Positions 12,360 through 26,065 of a DNA stretch of 64,000 bases are shown one piece after another (position 1 is the stretch's first letter; each line of letters starts with the position of its first letter). Source of the stretch: Nectonema munidae (Eukaryota; Nematomorpha; Nectonematoida; Nectonematidae); assembly GCA_030549495.1 (NCBI GenBank), contig JAUIRK010000059.1:124001-188000 (forward strand), given 5' to 3'. Below the pieces are notes generated by a model. That model was not told where the DNA came from, did no database searches, and worked only from the letters and a program-made list of their open reading frames with translations. The position numbers were made by a program, and so were the translations under genes.

Positions 12360-13380
12360 AAAAGGATATGTTTGCTGAGAAGATTTTGTAATTTGGGTAA
12401 AGTGAGTGAGTGTGAGATTGTGGTAGGTATCATGCCTAGTATAACATCTGATTCGGATATTAAATTGTCAATGTTTGATTGGAGGTTAAAGAGTAAGTGA
12501 ACAGTTGTTTTATCTAATGGGCAACTAAAGAGACAATAAGTGTCAGATGCAAGTGATATGCGATGTAGATAGGCTTTGCATAGGCAGTGTCTAGTTAACC
12601 ATCTGATAAATGAATGTGAGAATGTAGTATTATGGTTTTTCCAAATTTCATGAAGCAGAGAGATATTAGGAATTGTAAGAAAAGATAATGGTATTATTTG
12701 TGAAGGTCATTGACATTGCTGATATAAGTAATTTATGATTCCTTTATGAAATGTATAATAGAATAATCTTATTGTCTTCGAAAAAGTTTAATTTTATTTA
12801 GGGTTTTGGCAAAATTGCCGGCAATTTCATTTCGGGGCTTTTTAATGCGAGGTAAAAGTTGAGAGTGGATCTTGGCAATTAAGACGTAGGTCGTTAATGA
12901 GATTTTGACAATTAGAAAAGAAAAGTTCTTTATTAAAGTATTTGGGAATATAGTGAACGTTGTTATGAATAAAGTCTAGAGCTAGTTTAAAGCCTTCAAG
13001 TTAGCATTTGTAGATAGAAAGATGTGGATTAAGGTAAGTTGATAGAGAGATGAAGTGAAGGTTAGAAGATCGGTGATATATAACTGGTGAGCAAGAAGTG
13101 GTAGTGGGTGTTATTGAGCATTGTTGAAAATCCTGAGTGTAGTTAATTAAGATTTTGAACGAAGTGCTTTGATAAAATTGTTGTAGAGATTTACATATGT
13201 TGATGCCATAAGGGATCATGGTTGATGAATCAATAAAGTAAATAGGGTGAATAATGGGTTCTATAAGTTTTGATGGTAGAGTAGGTTCAAGGAGGGTTAG
13301 TATATCTTTATAGAATAAAAAATGTGGGTGAGACTCAGGGAGAATGTTAAAAGGTGTGGATTTTCAGGTTATGATATATT
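12360..13380 (-). mobile_element. LINE 3' half relic (L-B)
   Basis: Translated on the minus strand, 12620-12400 reads IRWLTRHCLCKAYLHRISLA and then TYCLFSCPLDKTTVHLLFNL. This is the C-terminal pattern of APE-type LINEs (GHgp..aYLhRigl....C..C....eT..HLLF.C). Upstream at 13219-13001 a weaker block (ICKSLQQFYQSTSFKILINY) resembles the 'lQrfQ.kaLRiitnAPwy' segment that follows the reverse transcriptase. The RT itself is not present, so the copy is 5'-truncated near 13380. A second copy of the C-terminal segment lies at 27866-27978 (plus strand). Confidence 0.6.
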
Positions 13381-13479
13381 TTTTTTAATTTGTCATTTTT
13401 AAGCCGGGGTGAATAGTATGTGAAAAAATAATGATTCAATTAATTAGATACTTTTACGGCCAATTGAGTTATTAATCAC

Positions 13480-13980
13480 TTTCTAATATTATTCTTCAAA
13501 CTTAAGAAGAAGAAGAAAAAAAATTTTATTGTATAAAACAAGAAAAAAAATAATTTGAACAAACTAGGAAGAAAAAGAATTATCATAATTCAAGTGTTAA
13601 ATTAAACATGGTGGAAAATAAATATATGTAGCTAAAGGTCAGATACCGCTTCAAGATACATATAAAAAGAGAGAAAAAAATTTCACATGTACAAGAGTTT
13701 AATGGCAAGAGTATTGGCAAGCGACATAAAGCAGAAAATGATACAAAAAAAAACAAAAAATATTAATGACAAGAAGATCGTATTATTATCAAGAAGGATG
13801 GCATGAGAAACAATTGTTAGTTTGACAACAAAAAAATAGTGAGATACGAGGTACTTTTTGAATAAAATTTGAATATGCTTTCAGTATTTGTTATATCACA
13901 AAAATTATAGAGCAAGTTATTCCATAATGATATGGTTTTAGAAACCAAAGCTTAACTTTCAAAAAGGTAATTACACGAAC
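13480..13980 (-). mobile_element. LINE 3' end fragment (L-C)
   Basis: Minus-strand 13935-13830 reads ALVSKTISLWNNLLYNFCDI and then TESIFKFYSKS, the usual LINE ending in which a W-N-x-L pair precedes an F-K motif. The remainder down to about 13480 is AT-rich and is probably the 3' untranslated tail. The fragment stops where the plus-strand LINE L-D begins. Confidence 0.5.
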
Positions 13981-13984
13981 ATGA

Positions 13985-16090
13985 GGAATGATATTTCACC
14001 TACAAATTGGAAAGAATTAAATTATGGGGTTCTGGGATTTTTAAAATCTCTTCATGAATGTTCTGTATGGGTCCATTTCCAGAAACATACCTCCTATTCG
14101 ACAAAGAAAGAAACTCAACGTTTATCTCAACGCTGTTTCTCATTCCTTATTAAAGAAAAAGTGTTCCTTATACAAGAAGTATTTGAAGTACAAAGATCCG
14201 ATTATAAGGTGTCAGTTTCGTAAAGTTTCGAATTCTTTGAGGTCTGAGACAAGGAGAGCAAAAAGGCACTTTGAGAGAAATTTCTCATTTAACATAAAGC
14301 ACAACCCCAAGAAGTTCTGGTTCTATATCAGCTCTCTGAAAAATAAAAATTCTTTTCATAATGTAATCAAAGACTCTGATGGGAAGTTAGCCAAAGACGA
14401 TCTAGAAAAAGCTGAAATTTTCAACAGTTATTTCTCAAAGGTCTTTTCAATTACCACAGAAACTCCACCAACAGCTTTTAAGAAGTTTGACATTCTGGAA
14501 CATATGAGCGAATTAGTACTTGAAGAGATGTCAGTATTCGAAAAACTTGATTCACTCAACGAAAATAAATCTGGAAATGACAATATTCATCCTTTTTTGT
14601 TGAAGAAATTGTCTAGTGTTTTAGCAGTGCCTTTAACCAAGCTTTTTAACCTTTCTTTAAAGGAGGGAGTTGTTCCATCAGCCTGGAAGCAAGCGATTGT
14701 AACACCCATCTTGAAAAAGTCAGATCCTTCACTACCCTCAAATTATAGACCTATAAGTCTAACATCGGTTTTATGTAAAATCTTAGAATCCCTCATTTCA
14801 GAAAGCATAACTAATCACTTGGAACGTAACCATTTAATTACAAGTGACAAGCATGGATTTTTCAGGAAAAAGTCCACAATAACACAACTTCTTGAATTCC
14901 ACAACGAGGTTTCAATTTCTAGAAAGTGACTCTACTGTTGATGTTCTTTACTTCGACTTTAGTAAGGCTTTTGATAAAGTTCCGCATACTTACTTGCTCA
15001 GAAAACTTAGCTTCTATGGTATACACCCAAAAGTGCTGAATTGGATAAAGGCCTTTTTGAAAAATAGAACGCAACAAGTATCTATCAACGGACAAGCTTC
15101 TAGTAAGTGCGATGTGACTAGTGGTGTCATTCAAGGAAGCGTGATTGGTCCTTTACTCTTCAATTTATACATCAATGATCTGACCTTTATAACAAAAACA
15201 AGCTTGAAATTATTCTCCAACGATCTGAAGATATATAATGTATCAACAAAAGCATCGCAAAAACTTTTACAGAACGATCTCTTCGCTCTTCAGCAGTGGT
15301 GCAACGACTGGAAGATGGATCTCAATTTCTCTATGTGTAATCACTTGCAAATTGGCACACAGAACAGTTTCAGTTACTACATTGGCGGCTACGACATAAA
15401 ACGTGTTGACTGTATCAACAACCTTGGTGTCACTCTTGACAAAGACCTTAAATTCGAGGCTCATTTCTTAAATGCAACGTCAAAAGCATATTCAGTCTTC
15501 TTCCAAATTTATAAAAGCTTCTCTGTGTTTGATGCCGATATAGCATTACCAGTGTATAAAGCCCTAATACGCCCGCACCTCGAGTATGGCAATGTAGTAG
15601 CTCATCCAACACGTGCTAGAGATATGAAAAGCTTAGAAAAAGTGCAGAGATTTATTACGAAGAATATTGAAGGCTTCCAGAATTTAGAATATGAAGAAAG
15701 GATGCGCAAGTTATCTCTCACATATAGGTATAAGCGCAACGATATGATCACGACCTACAATATAGTTCACGGAAATATGAAAATAAAATCTAGTGTTCTG
15801 CCCGAGTTCTCCTCAAGAAGCTCCAGAGTTCATAGAAAACAATTCAAAGAAGCAAGATGTGCAAAAGCATTTTTAAGATCTTCCTTTTCGAATGGAATCA
15901 TAAATGACTGCAACAAACTACCGGAAGACATTGTGGATGCACCATCACTCAGCGTTTTCAAAAATCGCCTTGATTCCTACTGAAGAGACGAGGTTTTTAT
16001 ATTTAAATAGCTGAATACATTTTAACATGATTGTTTTTTCTGTATTGATGCGATCCTAACAAGCTTTTCATTAGCTTATTTTTTCGCTTA
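13985..16090 (+). mobile_element. LINE ORF2 relic, 5'-truncated (L-D)
   Basis: The largest LINE reading frames in the window lie here: 14054-14929 and 14892-15983, which overlap in different frames. The first holds the linker and the start of the reverse transcriptase (KKSDPSLPSNYRPISLTSVL then HGFFRKKSTITQLLEF). The second continues with VLYFDFSKAFDKVPHTYLLR, SGVIQGSVIGPLLFNLYIND and the post-RT blocks ALIRPHLEYGNVVAHPT and KVQRFITKNIEGF. It ends with INDCNKLPEDIVDAPSLSVF and KNRLDSY, the normal C-terminus. The catalytic FADD box reads LFSNDLKIY, so one catalytic aspartate is lost. The endonuclease is absent. The clade is CR1/L2/jockey-like. It is better preserved than other LINEs here, with about one frameshift in 2 kb. 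Confidence 0.87.
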
Positions 16091-16104
16091 ATAAATTTAT
16101 GTTG

Positions 16105-18660
16105 TTATGTTTATGATATGGTTGTATATTTCAGGCTATTTTTAGACAATTTAAGATTGTATCTTGGAACATATAAACGATTGATGTATCTGCGAAGCAT
16201 TTTCAATTTCATAATTGAACGTAAACCAGGAGTTGAACAAGGAAGGTAAAGTATTGTTAAAAAATTTACAAAAAAAATGGATACCCTGTAAAAGTATAAA
16301 TCTTTGACCTTTAAAAAATTATAGTTGAAAAAGATGTTGGACGTATGACAACAAGAGTTCAAATTAAAAACAAGTTGTATAGCTTTTTTTTGTAATAGAA
16401 AAATTTCGGAACAGTTATCTACACCCCAGTTTTCTATACTGTATGTGATATGAGGTAAAAAGAGACTTTTGTATATTAGAAGCTTTATTCTTGTAGGAAA
16501 AATAGATTTGCAGGCTTTTACTTTACATACTACATAATTCAATTTTGCTTTAATATATGATACATGTGAATTCTATTTATAATTAATCCCAGATAATTGA
16601 ATTCCTTAACAAAACTAATATTGATATGTGGATAAGTTATACAACTTTACAATTTGAAAACAAAATAGATTTTGACTTGAAGATGTTTAGTTTTAAAGAA
16701 TTATAAGTGCACCACGTGTAAACATTTTTCAGTGAATCATTTATCAATTTATCGTCGAAATCTAAACCATAGAAAATAAAATGGGTCCGAGTATAGAACC
16801 TTGAGGCACGCCTGATTCAATCCTAATTAGGAAGAACGAACAGTCATCTATGTTAACTGATTGTACACGATCAATCATATATGAAGAAAAAAAGTTGAGG
16901 GGCAAGTTATCAAGGCCGGAGTAATTTAGTTTGGAAAGTAACTTTGAGTGTGAGATACTATCAAAAGCCTTTGATAGGTCTAAAAATATGGTTATGAGGT
17001 CAATCTTGGAATCTAAATAATAGTGTATTATATCAATGAAATATGAGTGAAGCAAGCAGAGTGATTTCGACGAAATCCGAACTTAAACTCATATATGAGA
17101 GGAAGTAAAAGAATAACTGAGAATAAAGGACTTTCTCAAAAACTTTTAAAATAATTGGAATGATAGATATGGCTCTAAAGTTATCAATGGAGTCATTGGA
17201 TTTACTTTGACGAACTGGAATCACCTTAATATATTTGAACACTAGGAAAAACCGCAAACTCAAGACAAGAATTAAATCCATACAAAAAAAATCTAGCTAG
17301 AACATCTAAAGAACTTTTTAAGTGCAATGCTGAAAGTCCAAAATTATCAGTTACTTTACTGGGCTTTATATTGGAAAGATAGTTAATTACCTCATTCAAT
17401 GTTATTTTTGTGAAAGAAAAATTACTGTTTATTTTCGATAAGTATGAATGAAAGTTATTAGAAGAACTACCCACATCTTCATTTTTTTAGAGCAAAATAT
17501 TTGCTAAACTTATCAACTAAATCTTCATTATTAGAAAAAATATCTTTTCCATCACGTATTTTTCATCACCTTTACCAATGCAACTATTTAACTTTTTCCA
17601 CTTAATTTTCATATCATCAGTTGAATCAAACAACTTTTTATATTTCACTTTCAAACTTTTTATTAATACTTTTGTTTTGTTTCTATAAAACAAAAATTTG
17701 TATTGATCATTTTTATTTTTTTTAAGCTTTTTAAAAAGCTTATTTTCATTGATTTAAGGACTCCAGGTGTTAACCAAGGAGTGAATTAGAAAGAATATTT
17801 ATCCTTTTCAATTCTTTCTTAACATAATGTACTTCAACTTGTTTATTAAAAGTTCAAAATATAAATCAGGATAGTCTATATAGTTTTTTAAGTAAGCAAA
17901 CCAAATAAAATTAACAACAAAACTTTTAAATGATTCAAGATTAAACTTGTCAAAATACGTTTTTATATTTTGTTTAAAATGGGTAAGATATAGTAAGATA
18001 GGAAAGATCATTATCAATAACAATAGACTTAAAGCTTTTGTTATCTGTACCCATGAAAAAATGATCTAGTAGGGTACCACTTTCAAAACGCGTAACATCA
18101 AAAATTAGGGGTTGATAAGAAGAGAAATGAAGAAAATTCTGTAAAAAACAAATCGATATTTTCTGAATCTTTCCAAGAAGGCCGATAAATATTGTGAATA
18201 TATATTTTTTACACCAGATGAATATTCCAAAGAAAAGATTTCAAAGGAGGTACTTCAAAAGAGTGAACCATCACAATTAATAGGGTTGAAAATTCTAGTG
18301 CTAATATTTTTATTGATGTAAAAACCAAGATCAGAGTGAGTAGAAAGAAAGCCCTCCTTCAAGCATAAATTATAATTACGTAATTAGAACAAATTGCTAA
18401 AAATTGGTTTAGTTCAAGTTTCCTGGAGTGCAATTACACTGACCTTTCTGCCACAAAGTGAGTTCAAACTGTTAAGTAATACTGATAAACAATCATACTT
18501 ATTCGGAAGACTCTGTACATTCAAACTGGGCAAATTAAACTCTCTCAAGCAATCAATTTTCTCAGGTTCAAAACGATTATTAAAGGAACTGGAAAATTCA
18601 TATCAGACAAAAAATCTCGGGAAACATAATTACATTTAGCTAAGCTGTTAAACAAAATAG
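16105..18660 (-). mobile_element. LINE ORF2 relic (L-E)
   Basis: On the minus strand the order is as follows. The end of the endonuclease lies at 18110-17990 (SGTLLDHFFMGTDNKSFKSI). The linker is at 17474-17230 (ITLNEVINYLSNIKPSKVTD). The RT start is at 17215-17040 (SIDNFRAISIIPIILKVFEK), and the RT core at 17055-16762 (TIFLDLSKAFDSISHSKLLS, ESGVPQGSILGPILFS). The post-RT region is at 16542-16111 (RIKLLIYKSLFLPHITYSIE then WGVDNC). The YADD region between 16760 and 16560 is degraded. Many frameshifts and stops are present. Its style and motif spelling match L-A, L-I and L-J, suggesting one family. Confidence 0.8.
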
Positions 18661-18759
18661 ATGATTAATTGTTCAAACTGATCATAATTTGTTTTAGATT
18701 TAACATTTTCTATTTGTTTTTGTTAAACCTTCATGCATTGCTACCACACTTATGGTTAA

Positions 18760-19181
18760 CCCTTTTTGGACCAGCGATACACATATGCATCGCTTGTCTT
18801 GTATTACATTTGTGACCAGTGATGCATATATGAATCACAAATAATATCATAAAAATATGATGGGAGGGTAACATGAAAAAAATCTAAGTTTATCAATGTG
18901 ATACCAAAAGTTATCTTAGCATAATCGAAAAGTTTTTTTCCACATTTTTTAATGTTTTTTCAGGAAAAATCAAATTTTTATCATAGAGTAGTTTTAATAT
19001 CTATACCATTATATTGAGGCTCAGATTTTCACTGAAAAAACATTCTAGCAAATTTTATTTCAACTTGATGACTGAAAACACTCCATTGAGCTTGTGTACA
19101 GTGGAATATTGGGAAAACATTGCACAAGGAGTTGCAGAGACTTGACAGCATTTGATGTATCATATATGAATCGCTGGACGC
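18760..19181. mobile_element. candidate piggyBac-type MITE
   Basis: A TTAA at 18756-18759 is followed by CCCTTTTTGGACCAGCGATA. Near 19150-19181 the inverse partner CCAGCGATTCATATATG is found, followed by a decayed TTAA (TTAG). The shared subterminal CCAGCGAT block in opposite orientation and the TTAA-CCC border suggest a non-autonomous piggyBac-like element. There is no coding capacity. Confidence 0.37.
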
Positions 19182-20199
19182 TAATCGATACAAAAAACAC
19201 AACATTTGTACTTCAGCATTTTTAGCATGCATATCATTTCAGACAATCAATACAAATTGAGACATCCATAGCGCTTATCCCTATCTTTTTCCGTATTGTT
19301 AGTATAGAAGGAATTTTGCTTACTTCCGTTTTTTTTTGCTATTTTTTTAGAGTTATTAGTCTACCCTTTTCTTCCCTTTTGTTATTTTATCATTTTCTTT
19401 TCATTTTGTTGAATAATGGTAAGGTAAATATGTGTTTTTAAATAAAATTAACTTTTTGAATTACAATTTTATGCAATTTACAATTCAAATAACATTTTAG
19501 ATGAATAATATCTATGCTAGAATGTTTCTCGAAAAACTTTCTATTGGTCTTATGCTAGTTTTTTTACTTTTGTTAGTTCTTTTCTGGCAACTAAAATTCC
19601 TTTAAAAAATTAAGATACATGCAAAAATGTGTTACTTCTTAAACTATGTTTCCATTGCTGATTTTTTTTTGTTTTAAGAGAAAATGCTGAAAATTTAAAT
19701 AATCTTTAATTAATTTATTTTTGAAAATAAACCCGTTTTTTGAAACGATTATATTGTCTTTTGTCTATAATATTTTTAAAGCTTATTATGTGCAGCAGAG
19801 TCTTTTTATGAAAATATGCTGAATTCAGCACAAACAAGACGACGTATTTGTCTGGTGTTCTTTTTTTATTTTTAATACCCGCCAAAAACAAAAACCTATT
19901 GAATGATTGTTGCAACGTGCTAGATAAGTTGTTTTAATGTTTTATACGGAATATAATATGTTGTATATTTATATACAGTAGTATCTCGTTTTTGAACATT
20001 GTAGTATTAGAACAATTAGGTTGACCAAAAAAGTAGAGCCCAAACTAGTTATGTTCTTAACCGAATTTTGATACTTAACCAACTTCAACACACGTAATGA
20101 CTACATGTTCATGTAGTCAGTCATACATGAACAACTTCATGGTTTACACATGTATGACATTTATAACTCGAGAAGTTATTTTTAATTTGACAGGCCTCG
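19182..20199. other. unassigned stretch with a pogo-like end
   Basis: At 19976 a TA is followed by CAGTAGTATCTCGTTTTTGA, which looks like a single pogo/mariner-type terminus. Its partner was not found. Otherwise the sequence is AT-rich without recognised genes. Confidence 0.3.
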
Positions 20200-20970
20200 G
20201 GTGAATGTAGACTTTTCAATACAAAAAAATAATAGTTGAGCTTTTACAATTCTTTTTTGTGCCCATACTTACAACATTTCGTACAAAAAAGACAGGAGAA
20301 TTAATCATAACATTTAATACTATAAAAGTCCAAATAAAGTTATAAATATTAGGAGACATTCGTAAAAAATAATTAAATTTACCATCTTTACATTCTTTTT
20401 TAAACATAATTTTCAAACATGATCCATTATCATACAACTATTTGATTGCATAATTTTGTCCAGGATAACTTCGTTATCTAACTCTTCAGCCAACTTAAAA
20501 CTAAAAGAGGGAAGCAAATTATTTTCTTCTTTCCAGGTGATTTTATTGCTTTCAAGTTTTTTCTTGGCATTTTCAATTGCTTCTAAACTTGGAAATTTTA
20601 ATTTAATTAAACTTGAATTCTTTATTGCATTGAAAAATGGTATATTGTTTAGACAAGTTTGTAAGGTTTCAAAAGTATTATCTTGTTCATCCTTTGGGAC
20701 AAAAAGATGATTTAATTTCTTTTAGATCCTTTCTGATTTCATCTAAAACAGGTAATTTTGGATCACTTTTTAAAGCTTTGTTTTGCTCAATCAGAAACAT
20801 CACTGCTTTAGCCAAGTCTTCTTTACATACTTTATTTGTCAAGAGACTTTTAATGAAAGAAAGAAAGAAATTTATTAGAGTACACATGTTTGTTGTTAAA
20901 TAATAATCATAATATTTCACAAAGTTACAAGTTATAAAAAAATAAGTAAAAAAGTTTGGCCCACACAAAG
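20200..20970 (-). mobile_element. LINE ORF1-like fragment (L-F)
   Basis: On the minus strand the frame reads DPKLPVLDEIRKDLKEIKSS from 20830, then (after a frame change) NAIKNSSLIKLKFPSLEAIE and KLESNKITWKEENNLLPSFK. This resembles the RNA-binding part of LINE ORF1 proteins. Near 20290-20260 a CCKYGHKKEL segment looks like a decayed CCHC zinc knuckle. The assignment rests on this domain order. It could be ORF1 of a LINE otherwise lost here. Confidence 0.45.
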
Positions 20971-21239
20971 ACTAATCAAAGTCGCTATCATGTGTAACCA
21001 TTTCATACATAAAATCATTTAACAAAAATTCCAACATTTATTTAATATGTTTACTATTTTTAAAATATGAAAACAACCATGTTTGAAATATAAGTTTATT
21101 TATATAAATTATAAACAGAAATGAAATAAAGTACATATAAATATTTACAGTGATACTTTTAAAGAGAGAAAAAAAATAATATACAATATGTGTAAACAGA
21201 TATATAAATAAATGATATATTGACATATTGTATAGAGAA

Positions 21240-22080
21240 AAATGCTACAGCCAAAATATAGGGTGTTTGTTTTGAAGGTGATAAATTAAAAAGTGAAACA
21301 GGAAGAACAATTTGTTAGAGTACAAGGTCTATCATATGTCTTTGATAATTTGTCTTTGATGCAGCTTTTAAAAGAGTTTTTATTTAATTGCGCTAGTTAT
21401 ATGATATTAATATTTTCTGAGTTTTCTATTAAATCTATGCTTTTCTGCCTTATGACTTGCTTGCATTTTTTTGATTTAAGTTTTGGATGAAAGTAACTAA
21501 ATTTTTTTCTAGTATTATAATTGCGCACTTCATAATTAAACATTAGTTTATTAGAGTAGTCTATTGGAAAAAAACCATGAATAATTTCATGGTAAAAATT
21601 CATTAATCCTGTATTTTCAAAACATTAGTTAAATAGAATTTACTGCTGGTATGTGCATTATATTTCATTAATTATGCAATTTATGTTTTTTTGGCTCTAG
21701 AGAATGAAACAAAACTTTTCCAACAACACAAGTACATGGTTATTAATTTTTATATCATGACAAAATGAGATTTTTTTCTCTGATAACAACATTCCTTTTG
21801 ATTTTTCATAGTTCAGTAATAATTAATTACTAATGAAAAGTTCATTCAAAAAAGACAACTTTTTATTTATTATTTCGATGATTGAAAAATTTTCAACTTT
21901 GAAGATGAGAACTATTGAATGAAGTTGTTCCATGTTTTTAAGCTTACGAAAACCAGATTGAAACTCACTAAACAATAAATTATATTAAAAATAATTATAC
22001 AACTTAATGCCATTATCATTTGCCAAAGTTAAAACTTTAGTGGTAATATTATGATTATCCTCCACCAACGCGCTGGCCAT
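21240..22080 (-). mobile_element. degraded LINE ORF2 3' fragment (L-K)
   Basis: Minus-strand 21980-21930 contains SEFQSGFRKLKNMEQL, similar to the RT block 'Q.GFR...ST'. At 21603-21397 the frame contains FNYEVRNYNTRKKFSYFHPK, the NTR motif common near the C-terminus of jockey/CR1-like ORF2. The middle of the RT is deleted. The fragment is heavily decayed. Confidence 0.45.
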
Positions 22081-22259
22081 AGCAAATTTAAGTAAAAGTA
22101 GTAAATTTCAAAAAAACTTGAGAAGAAATTTAAGGAGTAATCAAACAGAAAAAAGAGAGTTTAGAAATATAATAAAATTCTTCATAAAAGTTACTCCCCT
22201 AACCCTACCCTCCCCCTTTAAATTTCATTTTATTCCGTTTTTTTTTCTTTCTAAATATA

Positions 22260-23330
22260 ATTTTCTCAGAGGATGGCAGACTTAGCCTCACCCACATCCA
22301 AGAGGACAAAAAGAGACTCAAATTTCGAATCTAACATTATTAAATCTCTTGATTCAATCCAAGAGAAGTATACTACTCAGACGAATCTAGATCTACCAAA
22401 CATTATTAAAAATATTTTTTCAGATGTTAAAGATGTTTTAATTGAAAACCTAGTGATTAAACTCACTTGTAACACGACTAAGACCATGATGGCTATTCTA
22501 AGATCACATATGCACAAGTAGTCTCAGATATCAAACATAAGAGCGATCCAGCTAACTGTGTTAAAATTAAAACTAATTCAATCAAACACAACAAATGTAA
22601 AATCAATGAAATTAAGAAAGATATCCTTTCATCAATACAACCAAACGTAAATAAGGTGCAAATTAAGAATTTAAAAGTTAGTCAAAGAAGTACCGTTACT
22701 ATTAACCTCGAAAATAAATATGACAAACTGTAACATCGTATATTTTGAAGGAAAAGTTTGAAATTATTCACTCTAAAGAATATAAGCCTAGATTTGCTAT
22801 TAAAAATATTCCCAAAGAGTTAAATCAGAATGAAATTGCTAATTCTATCAATTCTTGCAATTATAATGTAGCAAAACTTGATGGTATTGTGTTAAACAAA
22901 ATTCCGATTACAAAACATAAGTTCTTCACATTGCCATTTTTGAGCCAACCAACCCAGAAGTCGCGAGGTATCTCTCCAATTCTAGTTCAATTTTTTGTGG
23001 ATGCTCCGCCCTCCCCCTAGAATTATGCGTGAAAACGTCATTTTTGTGCTAGAATTGTGGAAAGTACGGGCATAATCAAAAGTATTGTCTGTCTACGCAT
23101 CCTAAATGTCTTAAATGCGGTAAATTAGGGCACGTTTCTTGTAATTCTTCTATTTGTTGTTGTAATTGTCAATTAACGTTAAAACATGCCCTATCTATTG
23201 TAAGAAGGCTAGCAACCAGATGCTTTGAATTCTCTCAACTTTTCTATAGAAAACTCTCAATGACTTTCTCGATTTTACATATCAATCTTAGAAAACTCAC
23301 CGGAATCTACCTTCTCTTTCGGCTATTTTA
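22260..23330 (+). mobile_element. LINE ORF1 (gag-like nucleic-acid-binding protein) relic (L-G)
   Basis: The frame starts at 22273 (MADLASPTSKRTKRD). Later frames carry KPRFAIKNIPKELNQNEIAN, the RNA-binding domain. Near 23050-23175 CCHC zinc knuckles follow: NCGKYGHNQKYCLS, KCLKCGKLGHVSCNSS and a third partial one ICCCNC. Three tandem knuckles after this domain are characteristic of ORF1 of jockey/I-type non-LTR retrotransposons. Frame breaks occur near 22521, 22730 and 23020. No ORF2 follows on this strand before the trace is lost near 23330. Confidence 0.68.
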
Positions 23331-26065
23331 TATCATAAAAATATTGATATTTCCTATAATCAAACGATAATTTAAGGTAAAATTACCAGTAATTTTCTTA
23401 ATTAAAACATTATAATATTGATTCACACTATCATCGATATTTATATTCTAATTTTCTTTACATATATTTAGATAAATATTTTAAAAATTTCAAAACGCTT
23501 AATATTTTTATTTCTATGTATTGAAAGATTGACAAAGTAATTATTATATATGATAATTCCAATATCCAATCCTATATTCTATTCAAAAATATGAAGCATG
23601 ATTTTAAGTGAAAAATTAATATTCTGTTTTGATCCTGGGATGTTTGGAACAAAATTATTTTCATACTAACATTATGATATTTAATACATAATTTTATAAC
23701 GAAATTAAATCAGTTTTTACAGCCTCACGCCAACTCTCAGATCCTACCCGAAAAATTTTGTTTTTTATCCTTACGTAAGTTTATTTTCCATTTTAAAAAT
23801 GGGAGTTTGGGAAATTTAATAAGACAGAATGATTATATATACGAATATCATAGAAAATGTTTTAAAAAAAACAATTTATTTCACATAAATTTTTGAAGAT
23901 GATTTATAATTATTTATTATATTTAGTAAATTATGTTTCAAAATATTTATAAAATAATCAAGGATAAAGTATCATCCCATATCAACATTTTTTTAAATCC
24001 TTTTAAACATAAACCTCTTTTTGCTTATGATTTATAAAGAAATACATAAAAACGTTATATGTTATATCAATAAATACAGTATACTTGAAAATGGGTATAT
24101 AATATGTATAAAAAAAAACAAAAAGTTAAGTTTCAAGCAAATTTATTTAAAACTTTTCGATTTTATTTAGAATTTTCGACTTCACAGGTCTTTATCCAGT
24201 TGAATAACTAAATGTAGAAGATATATTTCATTAGAGAATGTGATATAATTACCTTTGACATTGTAAATTTTTATGGATCTATTAAAAATAGATATAATTA
24301 CCTTTGAATAACTGATTGTAAATTGTTATAAGAAAACTAGAAAATCATATAAAAGATATTGATACACTGGTGTAGCTAGGCATTGGGCATAAGGGGCTGT
24401 GCCCCCGATGTTCCTTGTTGTGCCTCCTCCATGTACCTTATGTAATGTCATGCATACATATTTATAATTACATTTATATATAGTTGATTTTCTCATAATA
24501 TATCATGTGCTACACAACATCCATAGAAGACTTTAATAATAAAGAAATAACCATCTCCATGCTTTTTCTGTTAGTTGTATTTCACAGTTTGACGTCCTCA
24601 CCTATACGGATGGGTGTCATGACAACGAAATGTTCAAACCATGCATTTTCTATTAGCAAAGTTGTATCAAAAATTTTCAATGTGTGCCCACTTCATTTTA
24701 AAATCAAGTTTTTCTGAATACTTGTGGATATTTTCAAATAAGGCTTTTTGTAACCTTTGTTTAACGTTCAGATTTTATCTGTCATTCAACTTTAAACAGG
24801 TCTTCTTTCAGCCCAGTATATCTCATTACAACTCGGCCTCTAATCACTACTAAAGATCATCTCTCCTATTCATCATTTGTCTAACCCCCTTTAACCACCT
24901 ACTAACTCCATTTAATCCTTTTCATTCAAAGCATTAATATCTTCTACATTTAGTTCTTCAACTTGATATAAAGACTCGTCGAGTCGAAAATTCGTTTATT
25001 TAAATAAATTTTTTGAAACTTTACTCTTTATTTTAAACAAATGACCCTTCAGCACTTTACTTATGTCTATAAAAAATTTATAATGATTTCATTAAAAATT
25101 TTAATTCTGACATGATTTGTCATATTAAAATAATTTTTTTGACAGATTTGATTGATTTTCATGAAAAAATAAACATCGCCACTAAATTCACAATACTATA
25201 TCTATGAATCGTAAACGTGAACCAATTAAATTAGGGCTGCAACCCTTTTTAGTTTGTTCAAACTCTTGAAAAGAACCCCTACTACTGTCATTACAACTGC
25301 CTTTGTTGATATCCCTAATGTCCGGAAAACAGACCCTGCTTAATTTCTTTGCGAGTAATGAAGCAGTTTTGTCATTAGGGAAGGTTTACACACAAAGACC
25401 TCTGTCTGGTTTGTACTGTCCTAGACAAGATAGATGAAGCCTTCCTCAAACAACTACTTTGATACTATCTCTTATGTTACATTTAAAATATAAAATAAAT
25501 ATATATAAATGTGTTTGACTGCTTCTATATGTCTGTGTGTGTATTTCATATGCTGTCGGCTAACTGCCTACTGGTAAATGTGTGAGCATACGAAAGCCAG
25601 TAGACACAGTGTCGATCATCTACAATACACTCAGACATCAGAAAATCTACGTAAGATTTTTATTGTTAATAAACAGTTTAATTATTTCCTCCTTGGTAGC
25701 CTCTTAATTTCTCCCAAGAGGAAATTTCACTTAGTTTCGGAAACTCTGCCGTTTGCACAAATCCTAAGATTTTTTCGATTTTAGTTAAAAATCATTAAAA
25801 TTTCCCTAAAATTTTTCATTCTCAAAAAATGAATATATCTCAAATCTAAAAATTTTAATAATTAACACTATTTTTCAAAAATTGTAATGTCAAAATAACT
25901 AAATACTCAAAAATATATATTTGAAAAGAAGTAAATATTTAACCATAATTAACTTACTATTATTCAATTTAAAAAACACTTTCAGCAAACATTTTTAAAG
26001 GATGAGATTTCTTAAAATAAAAAAATTCATTCGATAAAAAGGGTATTCCATAGTGCAACCAAATT
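23331..26065. other. long gene-poor, AT-rich stretch
   Basis: No coding similarity was recognised. A GGTGTAGCTAGGCATTGGG block at 24370 followed by GGGGCTGTGCCCCC at 24392 looks like a MITE or hAT-derived end. A short hairpin (CTACTGG at 25568, CCAGTAG at 25600) is present near 25560-25610. The rest appears to be simple AT-rich DNA. Confidence 0.4.

Noticed and set aside
14919-15464. Minus-strand open frames over the plus-strand LINE
   Set aside because: They are shadows of the L-D reverse transcriptase frame.
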